Source: Allobosea sp.
GTDB lineage: Bacteria; Pseudomonadota; Alphaproteobacteria; Rhizobiales; Beijerinckiaceae
DNA: 64,000 bases
Reading direction: 5' to 3'
NCBI RefSeq assembly: GCF_030695125.1
Contig: NZ_JAUYTP010000068.1
Span: 62,001 to 126,000 of the forward strand
Positions 53,996 through 63,583 of the stretch are shown here, piece after piece (positions within the stretch are counted from its first letter, which is position 1; every line of letters begins with the position of its first letter). The notes under the pieces were generated by a model. The model had not been told where the DNA came from, did no database searches, and saw only the letters and a list, made by a program, of their open reading frames with translations. Position numbers and translations under genes: made by a program.

Positions 53996-54403
53996 TCAGG
54001 TCGCGCTCAGCCTCGCGACGCCGGCCGTGTCCGTGAACTGCGTGACGCTGGCGATCTTGCCGTCGGCAATCGTGAAGATGTCGACGATCTCGAACGGGGC
54101 GCTGCGGCCGCTCGGCTTGCAGGCGACATCGGCCCGCCAATGCAGGATGGCCCGGTCGCCATCGACGGTGAGGCCGAGTTCCTCGACATTGCTGAAGACA
54201 TAAGCCGCGATCAGCCCGGCCATCTGCTCGCGCACGGCCTCGAGGCCCTCGGGCTGCCGGAAGGCCTCGGCGGCGGCGGGTCCGCCGACGAGCCGATAGC
54301 AGCATTGCGGATGGAAGAAAGCCATCAGCGCGTCGAGATCGCCGCGGTGGCGCGCGGCATAGGCATTCCGGATGAGGGCTTCGCTCGCGACGGTGTCCGC
54401 CAT
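53996..54403 (-). CDS. SnoaL-like/NTF2-fold protein
   Basis: A 135-residue small cone-fold protein: AYAARHRGDLDALMAFFHPQ and the late FEIVDIFTIADGKIASVTQF are typical of nuclear transport factor 2-like (SnoaL) domains. These proteins act as isomerases, hydrolases or carrier domains, and the activity is not visible. The ATG at 54403 follows GGAGAGG. It stands between pdxY and the HWE kinase gene on the same strand but with 90-110 bases on each side. Confidence 0.78.
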   Translation of the reverse strand: MADTVASEALIRNAYAARHRGDLDALMAFFHPQCCYRLVGGPAAAEAFRQPEGLEAVREQMAGLIAAYVFSNVEELGLTVDGDRAILHWRADVACKPSGRSAPFEIVDIFTIADGKIASVTQFTDTAGVARLSAT

Positions 54404-54513
54404 CTCGCCTCTCCCTGCGTCAGCCACGATACTGTCGCGCCGATGCGGCGGAGTGTCCACCCTGCGACCGCACATCCCGGTTGCCGCGGACCTGCGCGGG
54501 AGACCCGGCCCGG

Positions 54514-55599
54514 TCAGTGCCGATCCGCCTCGCGCGGCACCATCTTGTCCATCGTCGTGACGAGACTGTAGCGGAAGCCATCCGGCGCGTAATCCAGCCG
54601 GGCCTCACCGCCGAAGGTCTGCGCCACGATCCGCTCGATCAGGCGCGAGCCGAAACCCATCCGCCCCGGCGGATTCACGGGCGGACCGCCGCTCTCCACC
54701 CAGTCGAGCCTGAAAGGCTGTGCGTTGTCGGCAAGACCGGCTTCCCAGCCGAGATCGACACGCCCTCCCTCCGTCGAAAGCGCGCCATACTTCACGGCAT
54801 TGGTGATCAGTTCGTTGATCGCCAAGGCCAGCGTCAGCGCCTGGTCGGCGCCGAGTTCGAGGGCCGGGCCGGACACCGACAGCCGCGCCGGCTCGATGCC
54901 ATGCGGCGCCAGCGCGCTGCGGATCACATGGCCGATCGGCGCGCCGCTCCAGCTCGACTGGGTGAGAATGTCGTGCGCCTGTCCCAGCGTGGCGATGCGC
55001 TCGCCGAACGTCGCCTGCGCCTGCTGGAGCGAGGTGGAGGCGCGGAAGGTCTGGCTGGCGACGGCGGACACCATGGCCATCACATTCTTCATCCGGTGCG
55101 CCAGCTCGGTGTTGAGCAGGCGCGCATCGCGCTCCGCCTTCATCTTTCCGGTCGTCTCGATGACCGTATCGAGAATGCCGACCACGGCGCCGGTCTCGTC
55201 ACGCACCGGGCTGTAGCAGAAGGTGAACCAGGTCTGCTCCGGCCGGCCGAACCGTTCCACAACCAGCGGCATGTCCTCGAAGAAGCTGGCCTCGCCCGCC
55301 AGGGCCTTTTCGGCGACCGGGGCCAGATCGTCCCAGACCTCCGGCCAGACCTTGGCGAAGGGGCGCCCGAGCGCCTCGGGCTTGGCGCCGAGCATCGGCC
55401 GATAGGCGTCGTTGTAGATGCTGATCAGCTCCGCCCCCCAGAACAGACATTTGGGGAAGCGCGAATTGACCATCGTGCCGACGCTGACCTTCAGCGCGGT
55501 CGGCCAAGCCGCGAGCGGTCCTAGCGGCGTCGCCGCCCAGTCATGTCTGCGAATGGCGTCACCCATGACGCCACCGCCCGTTAGGAAATCGTCAATCAC
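54514..55599 (-). CDS. HWE-type sensor histidine kinase with PAS domain
   Basis: A 361-residue cytoplasmic kinase. Residues about 25-155 are a PAS sensor domain (VNSRFPKCLFWG, IYNDAYRPMLG) and 155-361 the HWE kinase core with His168 in ELAHRMKN, the N-box INELITNAVKYGAL, and the WVESGG tryptophan-glutamate that gives the family its name. HWE kinases are typical of Rhizobiales and often act in light, osmotic or general stress response. No response regulator is adjacent, so its partner is elsewhere. GTG 55599 is used; ATG 55566 is an alternative. Confidence 0.87.
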   Translation of the reverse strand: MIDDFLTGGGVMGDAIRRHDWAATPLGPLAAWPTALKVSVGTMVNSRFPKCLFWGAELISIYNDAYRPMLGAKPEALGRPFAKVWPEVWDDLAPVAEKALAGEASFFEDMPLVVERFGRPEQTWFTFCYSPVRDETGAVVGILDTVIETTGKMKAERDARLLNTELAHRMKNVMAMVSAVASQTFRASTSLQQAQATFGERIATLGQAHDILTQSSWSGAPIGHVIRSALAPHGIEPARLSVSGPALELGADQALTLALAINELITNAVKYGALSTEGGRVDLGWEAGLADNAQPFRLDWVESGGPPVNPPGRMGFGSRLIERIVAQTFGGEARLDYAPDGFRYSLVTTMDKMVPREADRH

Positions 55600-55690
55600 G
55601 CGGACCTGTCGAGTGAACCCGGGAAGTCCCGAAACCCATGACGCAATTCAGTCGGCTGTATATGCAGGAACGATCCGCCCTGACGAAATG

Positions 55691-55726
55691 GCCGGCCCCA
55701 GCACCCTTTTTTGGGCTGGAGCCGGC
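55691..55726 (-). terminator. terminator after the ABC substrate-binding protein gene
   Basis: A 12-base arm GCCGGCCCCAGC pairs with GCTGGAGCCGGC with one mismatch, with CCC/GGG pairing inside around a loop of six T. It begins 29 bases beyond the stop codon at 55756; a T tract on the minus strand is weak. Confidence 0.6.
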
Positions 55727-55755
55727 AAAAATGCCACAAAAACGACGATGCCGGA

Positions 55756-56787
55756 CTAGCTGCCGGCAGCAGCCTTCTTCGCGAAGGTATCGATGAAGGT
55801 CGTCTTGAGATCGACATTCGACGAGGCCAGCTCGGGGTCGAGCAGCTTGAGCGCGTCATACATGCTCTTCATCGCCTCGGGCGTGGAGACGCCGGTGCGC
55901 GAATAGCTTTCGAGCGAGTTCTTCACCGCCCGCAGATAGAGCGGCTTGTCGCCGAGATGGTATTCGGCCGGCACCAGATCGGCGACGTCCTCGGGCTTGG
56001 CGGTTTCCAGCCATTTCAGCGCCTTGACGAAGGCGTTGGCGAGCTTCTGCGTCGTCACCGGGTTCTTCGTGGCGAAGTCGCCCTTGAGATAGAGCACCGC
56101 CGCCGGGTTGGAGCCGCCGAAGAGCGCCTTGGTGCCGGCCTCCGTGCGGGTGTCGATCAGCGCCACGACATCGCCGTCGGCCTCGAGCTTCGAGGTCACG
56201 GGGTCGAGATGCGAGATGATGTCGACCTGCTTCTGCTTCATCGCCGCCACCGCGCTCGCGCCCGCGCCGACACCGATGATCGCGGCGTCGCTGGCCTTCA
56301 GCCCGGCCTTGACCATGGCGTATTGCGCCGTCAGCGCCGTCGAGGAGCCCGGCGCGGTGACGCCGATCTTGAGGCCCTTGAAATCGGCGGCCGACTTGAC
56401 CTTGTCGGCGAGGTCCTTGCGCACCGCGATGGTGATGCCGGGAAAGCGGCCGAGCTCGACCACGGCGCGGATGTCCTGGCCCTTGGCCTGCATCCGGATG
56501 GTGTGCTCATAGGCGCCCGTGACGACGTCGACCGAGCCGCCGACCAGCGCCTGCAGCGACTTCGCGCCGCCGCCGAAATCGTTGATCTCGACGTCGAGCC
56601 CCTGCTCCTTGAAGAAGCCCTTCTTCTCCGCGACCGTCAGCGGGAGATAATACAGCAGCTGCTTGCCGCCGACGCCGAGCGTCAGCTTGGGCTTCTCGGC
56701 ATTCTGCGCGAGCGCGGCATAAGGGGCGAAGCCCAGCGCGGTGGAGAGCGCTAGCGCAGCCAGCGCCGCGCGGCGTGAAATCGTCAT
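55756..56787 (-). CDS. ABC transporter substrate-binding protein (NitT/TauT type)
   Basis: A 343-residue periplasmic binding protein with a cleaved signal peptide (MTISRRAALAALALSTALGF; a twin-arginine-like RR is present) ending at ALAQ. VGGKQLLYYLPLTVAEKKGF, DFGGGAKSLQALVGGSVDVV and GVTAPGSSTALTAQYAM match the SsuA/NMT1-type family. GGAGG precedes the ATG. It belongs with the upstream permease and ATPase genes, from which it is separated by a palindromic repeat at 56878-56953. The ligand may be a sulfonate, nitrate, pyrimidine or aromatic acid. Confidence 0.88.
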   Translation of the reverse strand: MTISRRAALAALALSTALGFAPYAALAQNAEKPKLTLGVGGKQLLYYLPLTVAEKKGFFKEQGLDVEINDFGGGAKSLQALVGGSVDVVTGAYEHTIRMQAKGQDIRAVVELGRFPGITIAVRKDLADKVKSAADFKGLKIGVTAPGSSTALTAQYAMVKAGLKASDAAIIGVGAGASAVAAMKQKQVDIISHLDPVTSKLEADGDVVALIDTRTEAGTKALFGGSNPAAVLYLKGDFATKNPVTTQKLANAFVKALKWLETAKPEDVADLVPAEYHLGDKPLYLRAVKNSLESYSRTGVSTPEAMKSMYDALKLLDPELASSNVDLKTTFIDTFAKKAAAGS

Positions 56788-56877
56788 GGGTGTTCCTCCG
56801 GTTGAGTGAATTGCGCTTCTGGATGAGCGCATTGGGAAACAGGTTAGGCGAGATCGGAGCCGGCGGGCAAGAACTGC

Positions 56878-56953
56878 GTCATTCTCGGGCGAAGCGCAGC
56901 GCAGACCCGAGAATCTCCGGGCAGAGATGCTCGGGTCTGCGCCCGAGCATGAC
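56878..56953. repeat. palindromic intergenic repeat, family B copy 4
   Basis: A 76-bp element, GTCATTCTCGGGC to GCCCGAGCATGAC, oriented like copy 2. It separates the ABC permease gene from its binding-protein gene, inside what would otherwise be an operon. Confidence 0.88.
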
Positions 56954-56965
56954 GCGGCTTCAGCC

Positions 56966-57754
56966 TCACACCGTCGTCGAACTCTGCCCCGGCCGCCAGA
57001 CCAAAAGCCGCTTCTCGACCATGGTCACCACGGAATCGATCGCGATCACGAAGATCATCAGGATGACCATGCCGGAGAACACGCCGGTGACGTCGAAGAC
57101 GCTCTCGGCCTCCTGGATCTTGTAGCCGAGCCCCGCAGACGAGCCGAGATATTCGCCGACCACCGCACCGATCAGCGCAAAGCCGACCGAGGTGTGCAGG
57201 GACGAGAACATCCAGGTCAGCGCGGAAGGCCAGTAGACGTGCCGGAACAGCTGGCGCTCGTTCATGCCGAGCATGCGAGCGTTCGCCAGCACCGTCGGCG
57301 AGACCTCGCGCACGCCCTGGTAGACGTTGAAGAAGACGATGAAGAAGACGAGCGTGAAGCCGAGCGCCACCTTCGACCAGATGCCCAGGCCGAACCAGAG
57401 CGCGAAGATCGGCGCCAGCACCACGCGCGGCAGGGCGTTGGCCGCCTTAATATAGGGGTCGAACACCGCCGCCAGCAGTTGCTGGCGGGCGAAGGCGAAG
57501 CCGAAGAAGATGCCGGCCGCCGAGCCGATGACGAAGGCCAGCACAGTCTCCGTCAGCGTGATGCCGATATGCCAGTAGATCTCTGTCCCGGTCAGCTGGT
57601 TCCAGGTCCGACCGATCACGGCGGCCGGTGTCGAGAAGAAGAACTGGATCGTCTTGACCTCGCCCATGATCGGATAGGCGGTGACGACATGCCAGATCAG
57701 CAGGAAGACGACCATCACCATCGCCTGAAGAAACAGGAGTTTGGCGCGCTTCAT
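56966..57754 (-). CDS. ABC transporter permease (SsuC/TauC type)
   Basis: A 262-residue permease with six membrane helices. YIKAANALPRVVLAPIFALW is the EAA-type loop that contacts the ATPase, and GLGIWSKVALGFTLVFFIVF and AGLGYKIQEAESVFDVTGVF are typical of the NitT/TauT family. It overlaps the ATPase gene by ATGA. The start at 57754 fits the family. Import substrate is unknown. Confidence 0.9.
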   Translation of the reverse strand: MKRAKLLFLQAMVMVVFLLIWHVVTAYPIMGEVKTIQFFFSTPAAVIGRTWNQLTGTEIYWHIGITLTETVLAFVIGSAAGIFFGFAFARQQLLAAVFDPYIKAANALPRVVLAPIFALWFGLGIWSKVALGFTLVFFIVFFNVYQGVREVSPTVLANARMLGMNERQLFRHVYWPSALTWMFSSLHTSVGFALIGAVVGEYLGSSAGLGYKIQEAESVFDVTGVFSGMVILMIFVIAIDSVVTMVEKRLLVWRPGQSSTTV

Positions 57755-58647
57755 GACGCGGCTCCCTCGACCAGTTCGCGCCCGTCGCCCATCGCATAGG
57801 CCTTCTGCACCTCGACGCGCAGCGAGGCCCAGATGTCGCGGTGGATTTCGTGGAAGGCCTTCTCCAGCCGGATCTCGGCGATGTCGCGCGGACGCGGCAG
57901 GCTGACCCGGTAGTCGGCGACGATGCCCGCCGCCGGCCCCGCCGACATCACCACCACCCGGTCCGACAGCGCGATCGCCTCTTCCAGATCATGCGTGACG
58001 AAGATCAGCGCCTTTTTGTCCCTCGACCAGAGATCGAGCAGGAGATTGCCCATGATCTGGCGGGTCTGCGCGTCGAGCGGCCCGAAGGGCTCGTCCATCA
58101 GCAGGATTTCAGGATCGCGGATCAGGACCTGCGCCAGCGCCACGCGCTTGCGCTGCCCGCCCGAGAGCATGTGCGGATACCGATCGACGAAGGCGCGCAA
58201 GCCCACCCGCGCCAGCCATTCCCGGGCGCGCCGGTCGGCCTCCGCGTCGGGCACGCCCATCGGCTCGAGCGCGACCTTGACGTTGTCGAGCGCCGTCTTC
58301 CACGGCATCAGCGCATCGGCCTGGAAGAGGTAGCCGGCCCGGCGGTTCAGCCCCGACAGCGGCTTGCCGAAGATCGTGACGGTGCCGGCCGACGGCGTCA
58401 GCAGCCCGGCAGCCGCGTTGAGCAGGGTCGATTTTCCGCAGCCGGTCGGTCCGACCACCGAGACGAATTCGCCCGGCGACACCGCGAGGTCGATCCCCGT
58501 CACCGCCTGGTAGCGGTTGCCGCCGTCGAGATGGAAGGTGATGTCGAGCCCACCGAGCGCGACCGCCGCTGCCGGCTCTGGCGAAGCGGCGCGCGGCGAC
58601 AGACCGATTCCGCCCGCAGCACCCTGCGGGTTGTGTTGCAACGCCAT
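57751..58647 (-). CDS. ABC transporter ATP-binding protein (SsuB/TauB type)
   Basis: A 298-residue ATPase. Walker A GPTGCGKST, signature LSGGQRKRVALAQ and Walker B ILLMDEPFGPLD are all present, with the switch histidine in FVTHDLEEAIAL. About 45 extra N-terminal residues precede the usual start. The ATG at 58647 is the likely start. It is the first gene of the ABC operon, which runs on the minus strand to 55756. Promoter and regulator are not evident. Confidence 0.9.
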   Translation of the reverse strand: MALQHNPQGAAGGIGLSPRAASPEPAAAVALGGLDITFHLDGGNRYQAVTGIDLAVSPGEFVSVVGPTGCGKSTLLNAAAGLLTPSAGTVTIFGKPLSGLNRRAGYLFQADALMPWKTALDNVKVALEPMGVPDAEADRRAREWLARVGLRAFVDRYPHMLSGGQRKRVALAQVLIRDPEILLMDEPFGPLDAQTRQIMGNLLLDLWSRDKKALIFVTHDLEEAIALSDRVVVMSAGPAAGIVADYRVSLPRPRDIAEIRLEKAFHEIHRDIWASLRVEVQKAYAMGDGRELVEGAAS

Positions 58648-58868
58648 GAATCCCGTTTCCTCGTCGGCATCCGGCGCTCTTGGCGGCGCTGGCCGAACCT
58701 TGATGGCAATCGTTGTCGGGAGATTAGGGCATCGCGGCGCGAAGGCAACGGCGTCGGGCGACGGCCCAGCACCTCCGCACACCCGAATGTCAGCGTGCGG
58801 TCGGTTGCATTGGTCTGGCGGGGCGGCGATAAGCCTCCACTTTCCGCAAGCGAGCGCCCCGAACGACC

Positions 58869-59411
58869 ATGGCCCAACTCGAACTCTGGATGCAGGCGCT
58901 GGTGCAGTTCATGCAGGCGAATCAGAGCTGGGCCGTGCCCATCGTCTTCCTGATCGCCTTTGCCGAATGCGTCGCGATCCTGTCATGGCTGGTTCCGGCC
59001 ACCGTGTTCTTCACCGCCTTCGGCGCGGTCGCGGGCGCATCCGGCCTCAACCTCGTGCCGATCGCGTTTGCGGCGGCAGCCGGTGCCGGCATCGGGTTCT
59101 GGATTTCGTACTGGGCCGGCCAGGTTCTGGGCCCCCGTGTCGACGACTACTGGCCCTTCAACAAGAACCCGCAGATGCTGGAGAAGGGCCATGTCTTCTT
59201 CGAGAAATGGGGCGTCGCCAGCATCCTGATCGGGCATTTCTTCGGGCCGCTGCGGGCGGTCGTCGCCATCGTCGCGGGCATCGTCAACATGCCGTTCTGG
59301 CCGTTCCAGATCGCCAACTGGCTGGCCTCGATGGCCTGGGGCTTCGGCTTGATCTATGGCGGCGGCACGCTGGCGGAGATGGCCAAGCAAAGCGGCATGC
59401 TGTCGCGCTAG
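58869..59411 (+). CDS. DedA family membrane protein
   Basis: A 180-residue protein with four to five helices. FAECVAILSWLVPATVFFTA, GPRVDDYWPFNKNPQML, GHFFGPLRAVVAIVAGI and NWLASMAWGFGLIYGGG are typical DedA/SNARE-associated blocks with the characteristic glycine-arginine motif. DedA proteins affect membrane homeostasis and may transport lipids or ions. It starts 221 bases from the divergent ABC ATPase gene. Confidence 0.85.
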   Translation: MAQLELWMQALVQFMQANQSWAVPIVFLIAFAECVAILSWLVPATVFFTAFGAVAGASGLNLVPIAFAAAAGAGIGFWISYWAGQVLGPRVDDYWPFNKNPQMLEKGHVFFEKWGVASILIGHFFGPLRAVVAIVAGIVNMPFWPFQIANWLASMAWGFGLIYGGGTLAEMAKQSGMLSR

Positions 59412-59424
59412 CGGGGGCTCCCCG

Positions 59425-59523
59425 TCAGGCGAGCCCCAGGATCACGGCGGCCAGAAGCGCAAGCGAGAGGGCGAGCGCGACCCCGGCCATCGTCGTCGGA
59501 TGCATCAGTCTCGATAGCGTCAT
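59425..59523 (-). CDS. very small membrane protein, 32 residues
   Basis: A 33-codon frame with GGGAG seven bases before its ATG at 59523. The translation MTLSRLMHPTTMAGVALALS then L-A-L-L-A-A-V-I-L-G-L-A has one clear hydrophobic helix of about 20 residues after a short polar head. It lies between DedA and two more small membrane protein genes, all three on the minus strand. It is below usual annotation limits and no homologue can be shown. Confidence 0.5.
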   Translation of the reverse strand: MTLSRLMHPTTMAGVALALSLALLAAVILGLA

Positions 59524-59610
59524 CGCGATCTCCCTGGTGCAGCGCGACCTCTCGGACGAGGGCCTGCCGGCGACAACCGTGCCACCCCCCGCAACTCCGA
59601 AAAGCCGGCG

Positions 59611-59835
59611 TCAGGCAACGGCCTCGACCACGAACCAGGCGACGATCGCCAGCACGAGGCCGCCCACCAGAACCATCAGCACGGGCGCACCGAGAAAGCC
59701 CTGGCGACCCTCGACCGGCGTCTCCACTGCCGGGCTCGCATTGGTGTGATCGTCGGCCCGCATCGGGGGCACCTTCGTGCCGTGCTCGGGGCCTTCGGTT
59801 TGCGTCTTGGCCCGGTCCGTCGCTTCGTTGGTCAT
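59611..59835 (-). CDS. small single-pass membrane protein
   Basis: A 74-residue protein with a polar N-terminal half (many T, E and K) and a C-terminal hydrophobic helix (about residues 50-73, LMVLVGGLVLAIVAWFVVEA). AAGGA lies seven bases before the ATG. It is a tail-anchored type membrane protein of no known family, adjacent to another small membrane gene. Confidence 0.65.
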   Translation of the reverse strand: MTNEATDRAKTQTEGPEHGTKVPPMRADDHTNASPAVETPVEGRQGFLGAPVLMVLVGGLVLAIVAWFVVEAVA

Positions 59836-59855
59836 GGTCGCGTCCTTTGTGACGG

Positions 59856-60038
59856 TCAGCCCGGAATCAGGCCCAGAAAGGTGTTGAAGAGCAGCGCCAC
59901 CGCCAGCCCGCCGAGGAGCGCGCTCAGCAGCGGCCAGTCCTCGTCACGATCGGGGCGGGCGACGTCGCTGCGATCCCGCGCAGCGTTGCTCGCCTCGTGG
60001 CGCCTGCGCTGTTCGAAGGCCTCGTCGTTCATTGGCAT
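59856..60038 (-). CDS. small single-pass membrane protein
   Basis: A 60-residue protein with a charged N-terminal half (EQRRRHEASNAARDRSD) and a C-terminal hydrophobic helix (LLSALLGGLAVALLFNTFLG). GGGAG precedes the ATG at 60038. Twenty bases separate it from the 74-residue gene, so the two are likely co-transcribed. No family is recognised. Confidence 0.65.
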   Translation of the reverse strand: MPMNDEAFEQRRRHEASNAARDRSDVARPDRDEDWPLLSALLGGLAVALLFNTFLGLIPG

Positions 60039-60127
60039 CAGCCCGCTCCCATCTGTCCTGTGAGCTGAAAACGCAGACGAGCGGCATCGGTTCCTCATTC
60101 GTTAACGGGCCGCAGCCGAGCCAACGA

Positions 60128-60159
60128 AAAGGGCGGGCGCATCGCTGCGCCCGCCCTTT
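60128..60159 (-). terminator. terminator downstream of ilvC
   Basis: A perfect 14-bp stem AAAGGGCGGGCGCA / TGCGCCCGCCCTTT with a 4-base loop; on the minus strand the second arm runs into TTTTCGTT. It lies about 130 bases past the ilvC stop and is the only strong terminator before the small membrane genes. Confidence 0.75.
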
Positions 60160-60285
60160 CGGGATTTTCAAAAACGGTGCAGGAACCGAGGCTTACACGC
60201 TGACCCTGAATCGTTTTGTCAATGACCGGCTCGCCTGGTGCCGATGACCGCCTTGGGAGCGGCCACCGCACTCGGGCACCGTCGA

Positions 60286-62002
<1,717 letters not shown>

Positions 62003-62026
62003 GAGGGCCCGGGCCAGGAGGAGTTG

Positions 62027-62044
62027 CCGTACCGTACGTTACGG
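62027..62044. promoter_or_regulatory. 18-base palindrome, TetR operator candidate
   Basis: CCGTACCGTACGTTACGG differs from its own reverse complement at only two positions and contains the core CGTACG. It lies 25 bases before the TetR start codon, where it would cover the promoter. That the TetR protein binds it is inferred. Confidence 0.55.
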
Positions 62045-62137
62045 TTCGGCTGGATAGCGTAGCCTGCTCACCTTCGCAAGGGATTTCGTCGTCGCGGGAT
62101 CGTGCCTCTCGGCGGCCCGCCGGCTCAGACCGCCACG

Positions 62138-62356
62138 CTACAAACCCGCCGCCTGCTGGCTCGCCATCCGCTGCAGGAAGATCGCCGCAACCGTGAGGAT
62201 GAAGCCGGCCCACCATAAAGGCGAGCGCAGGCTCGAGCTGCTGCCGGGGGGCGGCGCCGGGATCTGGCCCCTCACGCGCTGCAGGATCGGCCAGGCGAAA
62301 CAGGCCAGCCCGGCGATGCCGAGCCCGAGGGCAATCTGTTCGAGATTCATCGTCAT
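62138..62356 (-). CDS. small two-helix membrane protein coupled to mazF
   Basis: A 72-residue protein with two hydrophobic helices (about 5-22 and 48-65), linked by a proline/serine-rich hinge. Its ATG at 62356 overlaps the mazF stop as ATGA, so its translation is coupled to the toxin. I do not recognise the family. The tight overlap is unusual for a neighbour with no functional link. Confidence 0.65.
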   Translation of the reverse strand: MTMNLEQIALGLGIAGLACFAWPILQRVRGQIPAPPPGSSSSLRSPLWWAGFILTVAAIFLQRMASQQAAGL

Positions 62357-62709
62357 CGAGCACCAGCGAATGCGAGGAGAAGCTGTCGAGCGAGCTGGGT
62401 GACGTCATCAGGCAGGCGGCCGGCATAGCGAAACCGCCGGACCCGCCGATCGACCATCCGCGCCTGATCCACCAGAATGGTGCCTGATACGACGCAGCCT
62501 TCGGGGATCATCACCTTGGTCGGCCAGGGCACCGAATTCGAGGTGATGGGACAGATCAGGACTCTGCTCGACACGTTGTGCAGCATCGCGTCGGACAGGA
62601 CCAGCGCCGGGCGCCGTCCCGACTGCTCGGACCCCAGCACGGGGTCGAGATCGACCCAAAACACGTCGCCCGGCTCAGGCTCCGGGCTTGCGTGGATTGT
62701 AGTCGTCAT
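62353..62709 (-). CDS. mazF: MazF/PemK family endoribonuclease toxin
   Basis: A 118-residue PemK/MazF toxin: PGDVFWVDLDPVLGSEQSGR, RRPALVLSD and CPITSN give the family signature with the conserved arginines. It is an mRNA interferase, expected to act in the cytoplasm. Its start overlaps the mazE gene by 35 bases. A small membrane protein gene overlaps its stop. Confidence 0.9.
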   Translation of the reverse strand: MTTTIHASPEPEPGDVFWVDLDPVLGSEQSGRRPALVLSDAMLHNVSSRVLICPITSNSVPWPTKVMIPEGCVVSGTILVDQARMVDRRVRRFRYAGRLPDDVTQLARQLLLAFAGAR

Positions 62710-62992
62710 AGATCACTTCCGAACCCATATCCCGGCCCCAATCCCAATCGTCCTTGGGCTCGTTCTCAGGCCCGAGGCGCTTGATCTCGGACACGATCCA
62801 CTCGAGCGTGATCGGGTCGGGCATGCCATTGAGTTCCCGCACCGACTGGGGACGATTGGGCGCCAGCATCACCGACTGCCCCTCCACGGACACATCGACC
62901 GTCATCCCCGGCTTGAGCCCGAGTTGCTCCACCACGGCCTTCGGCAACCGCACCGCGGTGCTGTTGCCCCATTTCGCGACCTGAACCTTCAT
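62675..62992 (-). CDS. mazE: MazE/AbrB-type antitoxin
   Basis: A 105-residue antitoxin. Residues 1-50 form a swapped-hairpin AbrB DNA-binding domain (VQVAKWGNSTAVRLPKAVVE); the acidic, proline-rich C-terminal part (KDDWDWGRDMGSEVIYDDYN) binds the toxin. It is upstream of, and overlaps, mazF. The start at 62992 gives the canonical MKVQVAKWGNS opening. Confidence 0.9.
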   Translation of the reverse strand: MKVQVAKWGNSTAVRLPKAVVEQLGLKPGMTVDVSVEGQSVMLAPNRPQSVRELNGMPDPITLEWIVSEIKRLGPENEPKDDWDWGRDMGSEVIYDDYNPRKPGA

Positions 62993-63043
62993 GGCCTCGC
63001 TCCTTGCCGGATATCCATAGCATCCGGCCCGGATATCCGCCAA

Positions 63044-63583
63044 TCACATCGCCTCGGGGCCGCGGCTCATGGCGGCGATGCCGGTGCGCGAGACCTCGGT
63101 GAGCCCCACCGCCGTCATCAGCTTGATGAAGCGCTCGATCTCCTCGGTGGAGCCGGTCAGCTCGAAGACGAAGGAGGTCAGCGAGGCGTCGAGCGTGCGC
63201 GCGCCAAAGGCGGCAGCCAGCCGCATCGCCTCGACGCGGTGCTCGCCCTTGCCGACGACCTTGACCAGCGCGAGTTCGCGCTCCAGCGCCTCGCCCTGCA
63301 GGGTCAGATCGACGACGCGATGGACCGGCACCAGCCGGTCGAGATGCGCCTTGATCTGGTCGATGACATTGGCGGTGCCCGAGGTCACGACCGTGATGCG
63401 CGAGATATGCGCGTCATGCTCGGTCTCGGACACGGTCAGGCTCTCGATGTTGTAGCCCCGGCCCGAGAACAGCCCGGCGATGCGCGCCAGCACGCCCGGC
63501 TCGTTGTCGACGATGACCGCCAGCGTGTGGCGGGCGACGGGCTGCGCAACGGGCGCGTTGGGATAATGCGACGACGTGTTCAT
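63044..63583 (-). CDS. ilvN: acetolactate synthase small (regulatory) subunit
   Basis: A 179-residue ACT-domain subunit: HTLAVIVDNEPGVLARIAGL followed by F-S-G-R-G-Y-N-I-E-S-L and SRITVVTSG give the ACT domain, and the C-terminal half (about 95-179) has the ALS small-subunit tail. It binds valine and stimulates the large subunit. The large subunit gene is not in the window but would lie beyond the right edge. The ATG at 63583 overlaps the stop of the GST gene as ATGA. In other genomes this gene is called ilvH or ilvN. Confidence 0.92.
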   Translation of the reverse strand: MNTSSHYPNAPVAQPVARHTLAVIVDNEPGVLARIAGLFSGRGYNIESLTVSETEHDAHISRITVVTSGTANVIDQIKAHLDRLVPVHRVVDLTLQGEALERELALVKVVGKGEHRVEAMRLAAAFGARTLDASLTSFVFELTGSTEEIERFIKLMTAVGLTEVSRTGIAAMSRGPEAM

